In this document: positions 1 through 8,072 of the stretch, piece by piece | How the letters are laid out: every line of letters begins with the position of its first letter | Numbering within the stretch: position 1 is the first letter of the stretch | Assembly (NCBI GenBank): GCA_020445255.1 | Contig: JAGRGY010000019.1 | Location: forward strand, 62,001 to 126,000 | Origin: Gammaproteobacteria bacterium | GTDB lineage: Bacteria; Pseudomonadota; Gammaproteobacteria; Chromatiales; Chromatiaceae | Length of the DNA: 64,000 nucleotides | Direction: 5' to 3' | Made by a program: the position numbers and the translations under genes | Notes under the pieces: model-generated | What the model was told of the DNA's origin: nothing | The model's input: the letters and a program-made list of their open reading frames with translations, nothing else | The model's database searches: none

Positions 1-561
1 GGGGTTGGCCAGGCTCTCGGTGAGATCGGCCAGTGCGGTGATCGCGCGTTCGGCCTGGGCGAGTATCGGCATCACCCGGCTGCGTACGTCGGCCATCATC
101 TCGCCGATGCTCTCGGTGGGCGCGCGGTCCGGCGCCGCGTCGAGCACCGCGTATTGCCAGTCCATGGCCTCGCCCTGGCCGCGCGTGATCTCGACGTAGG
201 CATCGCCGGCGACCCCGAAGGTCTTGCGGATGATCGCCTTGGAATCGCGTCGGACGAACGGCGACATCGACGAGTCGATGCGGGCCTCGGCATGAATCTT
301 CTGCTGCGGGTCGATGACGATGCGTTCGACCTTGCCCGCCGGTGTGCCGAGAATCTCGACCTTTGCTCCCTGGGCCAGCCCGAACAGGCCATCGTCGGGC
401 AGCACGAGGCGGATGCGCTTGCTCGGGTCGATCCACTCGCGTACGGCATCGGCCTGCAGCAGCATGAAGGCGAGCAGCACGATGCCGAGCGACACGAACG
501 CGCCGATCAGCGTCATGCGGAACCCTTCTCGCGGCGTGCTCATGCGAGAGCGCCCGGACAT
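1..561 (-). CDS. MCE/MlaD-family lipid-binding protein, partial (C-terminus beyond the window)
   Basis: Substrate-binding component of an Mla-type lipid transporter: an inner-membrane-anchored periplasmic protein that forms the lipid channel with the MlaE-like permease. 187 codons are visible. A single N-terminal membrane helix spans about residues 16-36, and an MCE domain begins near residue 48, with the typical G-L-x-x-G-x-x-V pattern followed by G-x-x-x-G-K-V (about 58-78). The remaining C-terminal part lies off the left edge. The start could be ATG at 561 or in-frame ATG at 543; neither has a strong ribosome site. It lies 49 bases downstream of the ATPase-like gene and is the last visible gene of the operon. 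Confidence 0.85.
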   Translation of the reverse strand, partial: MSGRSRMSTPREGFRMTLIGAFVSLGIVLLAFMLLQADAVREWIDPSKRIRLVLPDDGLFGLAQGAKVEILGTPAGKVERIVIDPQQKIHAEARIDSSMSPFVRRDSKAIIRKTFGVAGDAYVEITRGQGEAMDWQYAVLDAAPDRAPTESIGEMMADVRSRVMPILAQAERAITALADLTESLANP

Positions 562-610
562 TGCGTCGACAAGCCGGCTCCGCCTTTCGAAATCCACGGC
601 AAGGTCGTCT

Positions 611-1330
611 TCAAGTCTGCTCCTCCCAGGTGCGCAGTTCGGCGCCGACGATCCGGTGCCGATGATCGGCCGGAATGCCGTGGTCCCGGAGCAGCGCTTC
701 GTGTTCGGTCAGCCAGATTACCGCACCGCGCCGCCGTCGGACCTGCTGGATGGCATCGATCAGTGGACTGAGCAGATCGGGATCCCCGCGGCCGCTTGGG
801 TGTTCGAGGATCACCAGCGTCGGTCGGCCGAGAAACGCACGTACACAGGCGGCGCGGCGCAGGTCGGCTTCGGCACACCGCCCAGGCAACTGCAGCGGCA
901 GTCCGGGCAGGCCGAAACGACGCGCGATATCGCTCGCCGCCGTGCGCAGCGTGGCGTCCGGCAGCAAGGTGTGGTGGCGCATCGGCAACAGCACGTTGTC
1001 CATCACCGAACGCGTCTCCATCCAGCCGCCGCGGCCCGGCACGCGACCCACGATGCGTCGGCGATTGAATGCGGTGTCACCGGGCAGGCGGCGCCAATCC
1101 TCGCCATTGAAGGCAATCGCTCCGCGGCTCGCAGGCGTCAATCCGAGCAGGGCGTCGGCCAGCACCTCGCTACGCACAGGATCGCGTGAATGCACCAGAT
1201 GAAGCTGGCCGGGCAGTACACGCAGGCCGAACGCGAGAGCGGGCCGCGACGGGCCAGCCGCCGCGATCTGCGCGGCATCCGCCTCGACGATGGGAACAAG
1301 CTCTGTCGTGTCCACGTTGTGCGCCATCAT
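611..1330 (-). CDS. Degenerate ABC ATPase-like subunit of the Mla/MCE transporter
   Basis: It occupies the MlaF position and keeps the overall ABC ATPase layout over 239 residues, but the nucleotide-binding motifs are gone. The P-loop position (about residues 46-55) reads VHSRDPVRSE, with no glycines, lysine or S/T in the Walker A pattern. The Q-loop glutamine is replaced near residues 97-98. The LSGG signature region (about 148-154) reads LPGRCAE. Walker B with its catalytic glutamate reads VILEHP (about 173-178). A histidine near the H-loop (LTEHE) remains. It starts 8 bases after the permease stop. ATP hydrolysis is therefore unlikely. It may be structural, or it may pair with an ATPase encoded elsewhere. 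The homology is inferred from alignment by eye. Confidence 0.75.
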   Translation of the reverse strand: MMAHNVDTTELVPIVEADAAQIAAAGPSRPALAFGLRVLPGQLHLVHSRDPVRSEVLADALLGLTPASRGAIAFNGEDWRRLPGDTAFNRRRIVGRVPGRGGWMETRSVMDNVLLPMRHHTLLPDATLRTAASDIARRFGLPGLPLQLPGRCAEADLRRAACVRAFLGRPTLVILEHPSGRGDPDLLSPLIDAIQQVRRRRGAVIWLTEHEALLRDHGIPADHRHRIVGAELRTWEEQT

Positions 1331-1338
1331 CGGCCTGA

Positions 1339-2163
1339 TCAGAACACGGCCGACACGAGTACGCCGATCGCAAACGTCGCCAGCAGCGAGGCGACGAAGG
1401 CACGTGGCAGCGCACGCCGGACACTACCGCGCTCGGGCTTCAGGCCCAACCCAATCCGGATCGGGATGTAGGCCAGGACGTAGCCAATCAACAGCGGCTT
1501 GACGATGAAAAGAAGATGATCCGCTGGCTGCATGTTGGCAAATACCCCAACGACGAGTTCCAACGGCGACTCCTTGACCAGATCGCCGGCGGCGGCGCCG
1601 GCGAAACCGATCCAGAGCGCGACATGGGTGAACAGGATGGTCAGCAGCAGTGCAGCGAGCGACATCGCCCAGCAACGCGGCAATGTGACGAAGTCGACCG
1701 GGTCGACACCCTGCGAGCGCAGCGTCGAGATGTAGCCATCGGTCGATAACTGGCCGATCTCATCGACCAGCACCGATCCGCTGCGTCCGATCAACACCAG
1801 GGCCGTCACGATCGGTGCGACCTGGCGCACCAGGACCAGTACGAGGAACTCACCGATGCGCTCGGCCTGTCCGGCCACACTCGACCAGTAAGCGATCTGC
1901 AGCACGAGGCCGATGCCGACCAAGGCCGCGGTGACGGCGACGGCCGGGATCGCACGCACACCGACCTGGAACAGGAAGTTCATCCATTCGGTGCGCATCG
2001 TGCGCCGCCAGCGCCCAGGCGTCAGTCCCCTAAACAGGATGGTGACGAACTCTCCGATGACAAAAAAGAAGCGCAGCATCGGCTCGGTAACAGCGTGCAC
2101 GGCGCCAGCGCCCGCGGTTCGCCGGTTGGTACGCGAGACGGCGGCATGGTCCGATGTCGTCAC
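1339..2163 (-). CDS. MlaE-family ABC transporter permease
   Basis: Inner-membrane permease of an Mla/MCE phospholipid transport system. About five hydrophobic segments are present, plus the family's conserved stretch beginning GRSGSVLVDEIG and continuing to a PR-containing loop (VTLPRCWAM). The start chosen is GTG at 2163, which overlaps the preceding gene's TGA in a GTGA junction and gives 274 residues, close to the family's usual 250-260. An in-frame ATG at 2079 would give 246. It sits between the sensor gene and the ATPase-like gene on the same strand, so the four genes read as one operon. Confidence 0.88.
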   Translation of the reverse strand: MTTSDHAAVSRTNRRTAGAGAVHAVTEPMLRFFFVIGEFVTILFRGLTPGRWRRTMRTEWMNFLFQVGVRAIPAVAVTAALVGIGLVLQIAYWSSVAGQAERIGEFLVLVLVRQVAPIVTALVLIGRSGSVLVDEIGQLSTDGYISTLRSQGVDPVDFVTLPRCWAMSLAALLLTILFTHVALWIGFAGAAAGDLVKESPLELVVGVFANMQPADHLLFIVKPLLIGYVLAYIPIRIGLGLKPERGSVRRALPRAFVASLLATFAIGVLVSAVF

Positions 2164-4571
2164 AACCGGCCCTCGAGCAGATAGGTCGAGAACTCGCCGA
2201 CACCTTCGGCATAGTGATGGCCACGCAGCTGGAACAGGTAATCCTGGCGCAGCCTGTCGTACACGGGTTGCGTGACCTGGATCGCGCCCGGCAGCGACGT
2301 GTCGGCCATCGTCACTGCGGTCTGCACGGCCTCGCCCCACAGTGTGAATGACGGCTGGTCGTGGCCGATGACACCACTGATCGCCGGTCCAAAGTCGATA
2401 CCGATGCGAAACGCCGGTGTCGCATCGTGCCGCCCCAGCAGTGACTCGCAGACATCGCGCGCGGCGAGCGCGAAGGCGATCAACCGCCGAAGACCCTGCT
2501 GTGCTGTTTCGTCGGGATCCACCGATGCCACCACTTGGTCGGCGAGCGCCTTGAGGTAGACGATGTCGTGCCGCCGCGCGATCGACCGCAGCTCCCTCAG
2601 CAACTCTGCCATCGTTGTTTCGGCGGCATGGGTCCCGACGGGTACGGCAAGCGCCGCCGCATCGGTGAATCGCATTGCCAGAACGGCGAGCGCGTCGATG
2701 ACCTCGGTGCTGTTGATGCGGGATGCGCCGCGCGCCGCAAACCGGGCGCTGAACGCCGCGGCGCGGCGGCGGTCCAGGCTGGCGTCGAGACCGTCGGACG
2801 CCAGCCCCGCAACACGCGTCGCCGATTTGCGGCCCGGCGTGACGTCGGCGACGGCGTCCCTTGGCAGGGTGGCAGCCATGGGTACCGGTGCCGTCATGGC
2901 CGGTGCGCCTGAGCGCAAGGCGAGCAGGTTGGCGATGGCGCTCAGGAAACTGAGTGTCTGGTCCGACCATTGCGTTCGTGTGGCCCCGTCCTCGAGCCAG
3001 ACCGCACCATCGAGACGGTCACCGTTGCCGACGGGTACAGCGAGCAATGCGCGGCATCCAAGCGGTGTCAGGTAATGACGTTGCAAGGGCGCCGTGCGTG
3101 GATCGGCCGCCGCGTCCGTGACACGAAGCGTTTCGCCGTGCGCTAGGGCATCGATCAGCACACGGTGGTCCTTCGATGCCAGCCGGGTACCCTGCGTATG
3201 GCCTTCGTTTTCGCTGTCGAAACAGTCGATGCATGCCAGCGCGTCTCCTGACTCGACGATTCGCCACACCGCGGCTCGCCGCGCACCCGTTGCCTGTGCC
3301 AGCGCCTCGGTCACCTCGTCGAGCCTGTCCGCGGCCGACGTTGCGAGCCGGCCGAAGGCCTCGCCCTGTGCAGTGAGTTCGGCTTCACGGTCGAGTATCC
3401 GCAATGCCGCGCGGTCGTCGCGCAGTCCCTGGCGAATCAGCAGCGACGCAAGCAGCGCGGCCAGCGCGATCACCGACAGTCCCATCACCAACGTGTTGCC
3501 GACGTTGTCGACGACGAAACCGACAAAGTCATTCTCGGGCACGACGACCAGGATCGACCAGTCGCGCTGCACCAGATGCCGAAGCGACGACGCCGACATG
3601 ATGTAACGTCGACCATCCAATTCGAAGTTGCGCCCGCCATGACCTTCGACACGGTAGCGGTCGAACGCCCGCACGATCGCATCGTCGTCGAGGTCGTCGA
3701 CCAGCGTCAGGCGCAGCTTGCCATCGTCACCTTCGCGCACAGGGCTCGCGCGCGGGTGCGCGATCAGGCGGCCCTGGTCGTCGACCACCAGTGCGATGCC
3801 GCTGGTGCCGATATTAAGCGTGGCGAGAAAGCGGCTGATGCTGTCGAGCGCGATGTCGACACCGAGCACGCCCTTCAACTGGCCAGCGTTGTCCTGCAAA
3901 GGAATCGATGCGGTGACGCCAGCCGTGCGCCCGGTGAAGAATGGGTAAACGTCGGTCCAGAACACGCCGGACTGGTCGCGCGCACCCTGGTACCAGGGGC
4001 GTGTACGCGGGTCATACTGATCCCATGGCTTGATCTCGCTGCCGACGATCGTGCCCCGTGCGTCGCGCCGCGTCAGCTCGATCTCGCGGTCGTCGACGCG
4101 CGTCGTCGACGCGCGGATGATCTTGGTTTCGAGTCCGGCCGTCTGGCCGTCGGTGTAGCGCCGCACCATCAGGAAATGACCGTCCTCGGTGCCGAAAAAC
4201 AGCGCGGTGAGCTGCGGCGTGGCATTGAGCATGCCGATGCCGAGCGCCTCGGCCAGTACCCGTGGCGGGCCGTCGCTGGGTACATTGGCCAACAGGTCGC
4301 GCGACAGTTGGGCCAGCCCCGGGATCGCACCGAGGAAGGCGTTCATCTCGGTCTCGATGCGTTCCTGCAGGTTGATGACGACGCCTTTTGACAACGCCAG
4401 TGCGTCGGTGCGCATCGCGCGGTAATCGTAGATCGCGATGCCGACCAGCGCGAGCAGCATGGCCACGACGACGACGATCGGCAGCAGGATACGATTGCGC
4501 CGGCGACGCGCGATGCGTCGCCGTTCGTCGAATCCGGTGTACTCGATGCCCGTTGTCGTCATCGTGCGCAT
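2160..4571 (-). CDS. Membrane sensor: dCache-GAF-class III cyclase-like domain (probably catalytically inactive)
   Basis: 803 residues. An N-terminal membrane helix (about 28-48) precedes a large periplasmic dCache sensor containing the typical DPRTRPWY stretch. A second membrane helix lies near 350, a GAF-like domain at about 395-545, and a C-terminal class III nucleotidyl cyclase homology domain at about 620-803. Cyclase core patterns are recognisable (GIDFGP at 724-729; WGEAV at 745-749). However, the Asn-x3-Arg transition-state pair is replaced by Gln750 and Thr754, and the first metal-binding D-I-x-G-F-T motif is not evident. The second metal Asp (ALAD) seems to be kept. It is the first gene of the Mla-like operon, overlapping the permease by 4 bases. 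It most likely senses an envelope or small-molecule signal and acts by contact rather than catalysis. Confidence 0.82.
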   Translation of the reverse strand: MRTMTTTGIEYTGFDERRRIARRRRNRILLPIVVVVAMLLALVGIAIYDYRAMRTDALALSKGVVINLQERIETEMNAFLGAIPGLAQLSRDLLANVPSDGPPRVLAEALGIGMLNATPQLTALFFGTEDGHFLMVRRYTDGQTAGLETKIIRASTTRVDDREIELTRRDARGTIVGSEIKPWDQYDPRTRPWYQGARDQSGVFWTDVYPFFTGRTAGVTASIPLQDNAGQLKGVLGVDIALDSISRFLATLNIGTSGIALVVDDQGRLIAHPRASPVREGDDGKLRLTLVDDLDDDAIVRAFDRYRVEGHGGRNFELDGRRYIMSASSLRHLVQRDWSILVVVPENDFVGFVVDNVGNTLVMGLSVIALAALLASLLIRQGLRDDRAALRILDREAELTAQGEAFGRLATSAADRLDEVTEALAQATGARRAAVWRIVESGDALACIDCFDSENEGHTQGTRLASKDHRVLIDALAHGETLRVTDAAADPRTAPLQRHYLTPLGCRALLAVPVGNGDRLDGAVWLEDGATRTQWSDQTLSFLSAIANLLALRSGAPAMTAPVPMAATLPRDAVADVTPGRKSATRVAGLASDGLDASLDRRRAAAFSARFAARGASRINSTEVIDALAVLAMRFTDAAALAVPVGTHAAETTMAELLRELRSIARRHDIVYLKALADQVVASVDPDETAQQGLRRLIAFALAARDVCESLLGRHDATPAFRIGIDFGPAISGVIGHDQPSFTLWGEAVQTAVTMADTSLPGAIQVTQPVYDRLRQDYLFQLRGHHYAEGVGEFSTYLLEGRL

Positions 4572-4939
4572 GACCCGGGTGTCGGCATGCCGTTCACGGC
4601 CGGCTCACGGTTCGCAAACCGACTGCATGCGCGGCCAGGTCGCGCGTCGCGATCGCTGCGTCGTTCAGGCAATGTCGTCTCTCAAGCGCGTTGACGCGGT
4701 AAAGGTTCCGGGTCGCGTACGGCTGCGGACCGCCGATCGCGTAACGATTACACAATTCGCCGGTGGCGCAAAGCGCGCGGGGTGCCGTCCGCACGACCGA
4801 CGGATCGATCACCACAAGCCCGCCGTTGTCGCCGCCATGGTCCGGAAATCCAGCTTGGTTAAATCTTGTTCATCTTCGGAACGCTTCGAAACCCGCGACG
4901 TCTCAAGCGGCGAGTGAACACGACAGGAGGAAACTCGAC
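4572..4939. other. Divergent intergenic region between the sensor operon and the PDZ gene
   Basis: 368 bases with no credible gene on either strand. It must hold the promoters of the leftward sensor-Mla operon and of the rightward PDZ gene. I see a short inverted repeat GTAA-CGA-TTAC at 4741-4751 and a TTGACG hexamer at 4691-4696 without a convincing -10 partner. The last bases contain the strong AGGAGG ribosome site (4925-4930) of the PDZ gene. Confidence 0.5.
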
Positions 4940-5749
4940 ATGAAATTACCTCAACTCGCGGTGTTGATGGCGTTGTCGGTACCGGTTGCGGCGATCGCGA
5001 CGACGCCCGATGTCACCCAGCCGGCACCGACGACGGCCGTCGAACAGGCCGGGCAGGGAGGCTATCTCGGCGTCGTGCTGCAGCCGGTTCCGCCGCCGTT
5101 GCGCGCCCAACTCGGTGGTGTGCTGCCGGCTGGGCAGGGCGTCATGGTGCGTGACGTGGCTGACGATTCGCCGGCGGCGAACGCCGGCCTGCAGCCGTTC
5201 GACATCATCGTTGCCTACGACGACCAGAAACTGTTCTCGGCGGATCAGCTTGCCAATCTGGTCAGGTCGGATGCGCCGAACAAGGGCGTGAGCCTGCAGC
5301 TGGTGCGCGGTGGTGCGGCAGCGAAGCTCGACGTCACGCTCGGCAAGTCAGCAGAAGACGACAATGAAAATGCGCAGGCGCAGCTGCCGTGGCCGCCAAT
5401 GTGGCGCCATCCGATGGGTCCGTATTCACATCCGTCGGTGCCGCCCGAGCAGGCGCAGAGCGGCAACTGGGAGAGCTTCGATTCCCTGTCGCTGGAGAAG
5501 CGCGACGACGGCAGCTACCAGGCCAGCATTCAATACCTGGACGCGAACGGACAGCTGTCCAAGCGGCAGTTTACCGGCAGCCGCGATGAGATCCGTGAAC
5601 AGGTGAAACAACAGAACGACGTGCCGGCGTTCGAACGCGGTCAGTTGCTCGACGCGCTCAGCGCGCGCGATGACATCGGCCCGCACATGGGGCCGTTCGC
5701 GCGCCACATGTTCATGCCGCTGTGGATGGACCCGCGTTTCAATCTGTAA
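4940..5749 (+). CDS. Secreted PDZ-domain protein
   Basis: 269 residues. An N-terminal signal peptide (about residues 1-20, ending near AAIA) is followed by one PDZ domain (about 38-135), which includes the peptide-binding G-Y-L-G-V start and the D-S-P-A-x-x-A-G-L core typical of HtrA/DegP-type PDZ domains. There is no protease domain. The C-terminal half is proline/histidine-rich and then forms a repetitive acidic region of unknown fold. ATG at 4940 is chosen because AGGAGG lies 9 bases upstream and the signal peptide begins there. It is probably a periplasmic adaptor or chaperone-like factor; the function is unknown. Confidence 0.8.
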   Translation: MKLPQLAVLMALSVPVAAIATTPDVTQPAPTTAVEQAGQGGYLGVVLQPVPPPLRAQLGGVLPAGQGVMVRDVADDSPAANAGLQPFDIIVAYDDQKLFSADQLANLVRSDAPNKGVSLQLVRGGAAAKLDVTLGKSAEDDNENAQAQLPWPPMWRHPMGPYSHPSVPPEQAQSGNWESFDSLSLEKRDDGSYQASIQYLDANGQLSKRQFTGSRDEIREQVKQQNDVPAFERGQLLDALSARDDIGPHMGPFARHMFMPLWMDPRFNL

Positions 5750-5835
5750 GGCCACCGGCTCGTCCACAGGCGGGATTGCCGCAGTGGCGCAGGGGGGCGC
5801 TCTTCGGCCAACCGACGCACAACGCCTAACCGCGA

Positions 5836-5858
5836 GGCGGGGGTTCCAGACCCCCGCC
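5836..5858. terminator. GC-rich hairpin between convergent genes
   Basis: A perfect 9-base stem (GGCGGGGGT pairing with ACCCCCGCC) with a 5-base loop TCCAG. It lies between the end of the PDZ gene and the end of dsrE2, which converge. There is no U-tract on either side, so it may be a weak bidirectional terminator or an mRNA 3'-end stabiliser. Confidence 0.5.
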
Positions 5859-5864
5859 GCTGCG

Positions 5865-6449
5865 TCACATGAAAAAGTTCACGTCGGCTGCGAGCGCGCG
5901 CGGCAGGAAGCTCGCGGCGCCTGCCCACTGTTCGATCTGCGGAATGAATTCATCTTTACCGTAGTCGAACAGGTCGACGGTCATCTGGCACGCGACCAGC
6001 TTCACGTCTGCCTCGATGCATAGGTCGCGCAACTCGTCGATGCGCGCGATTCCTTTCCGGTCCATCGTGCTGCGCATCATCCGGGTCACCATGCCCTCGA
6101 ACCCGGGCATCAGCGTCATCACCGACGTCGGCAGCGGTAGGTCCCTGCCACTCAACTTCATCGGCATTGCGGGATTGCCTACCGGCGTCACCCGGAGGTC
6201 CAGATCCTTCTTCAGCAGGTTGAGGCCGTAGAAGGTGAAAAAGATCGACACATCCCAACCCAGAGCGGCGGCCGTCGAGGCCAGGATGAAGGGCGGGTAA
6301 GCCATGTCCAGCGTCCCTTTGGTGGCGATGATGGTCATCGACGGCGTGTGCGCGGCGTCGCGCTCGGCCATCTTTTCGGTGAAGCGTCGATCGAACCAGG
6401 CGTCGAGGTCCGGGTCCGGTGCGGTGGTGATCGAAGCGGTATTGCTCAT
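5865..6449 (-). CDS. dsrE2: DsrE2-family sulfur-transfer protein
   Basis: 194 residues of the DsrE/DsrF-like fold, in the DsrE2 subgroup that partners TusA in sulfur oxidisers. The core includes MTIIATKGTLDMAY (from about residue 38), a hydrophobic stretch FFTFYGLNLL, and the conserved cysteine in VACQMT near residue 156, expected to carry persulfide sulfur. It lies 33 bases downstream of tusA on the same strand, which supports a two-gene sulfur-relay unit. No rhodanese, Hdr or dsrAB genes are seen nearby. Confidence 0.85.
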   Translation of the reverse strand: MSNTASITTAPDPDLDAWFDRRFTEKMAERDAAHTPSMTIIATKGTLDMAYPPFILASTAAALGWDVSIFFTFYGLNLLKKDLDLRVTPVGNPAMPMKLSGRDLPLPTSVMTLMPGFEGMVTRMMRSTMDRKGIARIDELRDLCIEADVKLVACQMTVDLFDYGKDEFIPQIEQWAGAASFLPRALAADVNFFM

Positions 6450-6482
6450 GACGATCGGCTCCTTGAGTGGGGATTGAGGACT

Positions 6483-6713
6483 TCAGGCCTTGCGGATACG
6501 GAACAGGAACTCACCGTTCAGTTGTTCACTTGAAAGCATCTCGTTGCCGGTCTGACCACAGAATGAATCGAGGTCCCTGACCGACCCGGGATCGGTCGCG
6601 GTGACTTCCAGCACCTCTCCCGGGGCCATCGTGGCGAGTGCCTTTTTCGTACGCAGGATCGGAAGCGGGCAGTTCAGCCCGCGGGCATCGAGGGTATATA
6701 CGGCTTGGTTCAC
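6483..6713 (-). CDS. tusA: TusA-family sulfur carrier protein
   Basis: 76 residues, the normal TusA length. The active site is Cys15-Pro-x-Pro in the pattern RGLNCPLPIL, which binds persulfide sulfur for transfer to partner proteins. Paired with dsrE2, it is expected to act in cytoplasmic sulfur trafficking or oxidation, although TusA can also serve tRNA thiolation. A TetR-type operator palindrome lies about 45 bases upstream of its start, so it is probably repressed by the neighbouring regulator. Confidence 0.92.
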   Translation of the reverse strand: MNQAVYTLDARGLNCPLPILRTKKALATMAPGEVLEVTATDPGSVRDLDSFCGQTGNEMLSSEQLNGEFLFRIRKA

Positions 6714-6757
6714 GTTGGGCTCCTTGATAAGGGCTGTTGGGAAGGGTCGGGGAGAAG

Positions 6758-6773
6758 TCGACCGGTCGGTCTA
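6758..6773. promoter_or_regulatory. Candidate TetR operator upstream of tusA
   Basis: TCGACC-N4-GGTCTA, followed by GTC. It has the same half-site spacing and the same right half (GGTCTAGTC) as the perfect palindrome upstream of the tetR gene. It lies between the end of tetR and the start of tusA, where a repressor would block tusA-dsrE2 transcription. Confidence 0.65.
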
Positions 6774-6791
6774 GTCGCAGGCATAAAAAAA

Positions 6792-7400
6792 TCAGTTTTC
6801 GACGGTCAACTCGATTCGCAACGTCTTGATCGCCGGGCCGAGTTCGAGGACCACGTCAGGGTCGTTGCGCGTCTTGGCCAGCAGGATCACCCCCTCGAGG
6901 AACGCGAGCATGGCCTGTGCGGTCGCACCGGTGTTGAGGGGCGCCATCGCGCCGGTCTCGACGGCCTCGTCGAGCGTCTCATGGAAACGTGCGCTGGCCT
7001 TCTGGAACACCGCATTGAGCTTGGCCCGCAACACGTCGTCGCGCGTGCTGACCTCGAGCGCGAGGTTGCCGAACAGACAGCCGGGCATGCGTCCCTCGAT
7101 GTCCTTGGCTGCCTTCTGCCAGTAGTAGGCTGCATCGACCATGTAATCGAGCCGCTCGAGCGCGGGCAGTTCGCGGTCGAATGCCTCGGCGACGAAGCCG
7201 TGCGCCCAGTCGTCCGCCATGTCGTCGATGACAGCCATGGCCAGGTCCTGCTTGGACGGGAAGAAATGGTAGAAGCTGCCCTTCGGCACATTGGCGATGG
7301 CGCAGATCTCCTTGACGCCGACGTCGGCATAGCTTCGGCCGTGAAAGAGTTCACGTGCGGTGGCCAGGATGCGGGTGCGGGTGTCGGGGGAAGGTTGCAT
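6792..7400 (-). CDS. TetR/AcrR-family transcriptional regulator
   Basis: 202 residues. An N-terminal helix-turn-helix (about residues 8-55) carries the family pattern KEICAIANVPKGSFYHFF. The C-terminal ligand domain is of the type seen in TetR regulators that sense small electrophiles or organic ligands (PGCLFGNLALE). It is encoded just upstream of tusA-dsrE2 on the same strand. Two near-identical palindromes, one before its own start and one before tusA, suggest autoregulation and control of the sulfur-relay pair. The ligand is not predictable from sequence. Confidence 0.88.
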   Translation of the reverse strand: MQPSPDTRTRILATARELFHGRSYADVGVKEICAIANVPKGSFYHFFPSKQDLAMAVIDDMADDWAHGFVAEAFDRELPALERLDYMVDAAYYWQKAAKDIEGRMPGCLFGNLALEVSTRDDVLRAKLNAVFQKASARFHETLDEAVETGAMAPLNTGATAQAMLAFLEGVILLAKTRNDPDVVLELGPAIKTLRIELTVEN

Positions 7401-7414
7401 GCGCCGGATTATAG

Positions 7415-7430
7415 TAGACCAGTCGGTCTA
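7415..7430. promoter_or_regulatory. Perfect TetR operator palindrome upstream of the regulator gene
   Basis: TAGACC-N4-GGTCTA, a perfect 6+6 inverted repeat, lies 15 bases upstream of the tetR start codon and continues with GTC. The right half-site is identical to that of the site before tusA. It probably overlaps the tetR promoter. Confidence 0.72.
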
Positions 7431-7710
7431 GTCAATCGCATGCGCGTAGGACTCGTTTATGGTGAGGATCCATCACATTGTGGATTCATGACTTAGAGAT
7501 GTTTGTTAATGTCAATATTGATCATGCGAAATGGGCTTTCGCGCCGATTGACGCGTTGGCAACAGCCAAGGCTCCGCCTCAGGCGGTGGGAATTGCGAAC
7601 CCTTGTCGATGGGCACCTGTCGAGGAATCAACGGAACGTCCACCTGTCACGACACTCACTGTCGGCGGCGTACAATCCATGCGCCGAGAATCCAACAACA
7701 AGGTCGAATC
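7431..7710. other. Intergenic region before the cupin gene
   Basis: About 280 bases with no convincing gene. It holds a small hairpin CCGCC-TCA-GGCGG at 7574-7586 and must contain the leftward tetR promoter and the rightward cupin promoter. I see no clear -35/-10 pair. Confidence 0.4.
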
Positions 7711-8028
7711 ATGAATCGAATGACGCCACAGGCTGGCCTGGACCGCTTGGCGCAAACCAGAGACACCGTCTTTACGACACTCTTCGAACACGGGTCGCTG
7801 CGGGTCGAGATCTACCGGCCGGTGGCGTCGGATCTGCAGCAGCCGCACTCGAAAGACGAAGCCTACGTCGTCATCTCAGGGAGCGGCATGTTCATGAACG
7901 GCGGGGTCCGTCAGCCCTTCATACCCGGAGAGGTGCTTTTCGTGCCGGCAGGCGTCGAGCATCGTTTCGAGGACTTCACCGAAGACTTCGCCACCTGGGT
8001 GTTTTTCTTCGGGCCCGAAAAGGAGTGA
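7711..8028 (+). CDS. Single-domain cupin protein
   Basis: 105 residues forming one small beta-barrel cupin. Motif 1 is partly kept (PHSKDEAYVVISGSG) and motif 2 reads PGEVLFVPAGVEHRF, supplying metal-ligand candidates His and Glu. ATG at 7711 is chosen because it begins the conserved domain; an in-frame upstream extension has no similarity to anything I recognise. Substrate unknown. Cupins of this size are often dioxygenases, isomerases or metal-dependent sensors. Confidence 0.8.
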   Translation: MNRMTPQAGLDRLAQTRDTVFTTLFEHGSLRVEIYRPVASDLQQPHSKDEAYVVISGSGMFMNGGVRQPFIPGEVLFVPAGVEHRFEDFTEDFATWVFFFGPEKE

Positions 8029-8072
8029 GCGAGGGGATTCGCACGTCGGCAGCAAGCGCCGATCCCCTGTTG

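Noticed and set aside
2164..2970. Minus-strand open frame extending the MlaE permease to 543 codons
   Set aside because: The added part overlaps the sensor gene in another frame; it is not permease-like, and GTG 2163 at the gene junction is a better start.
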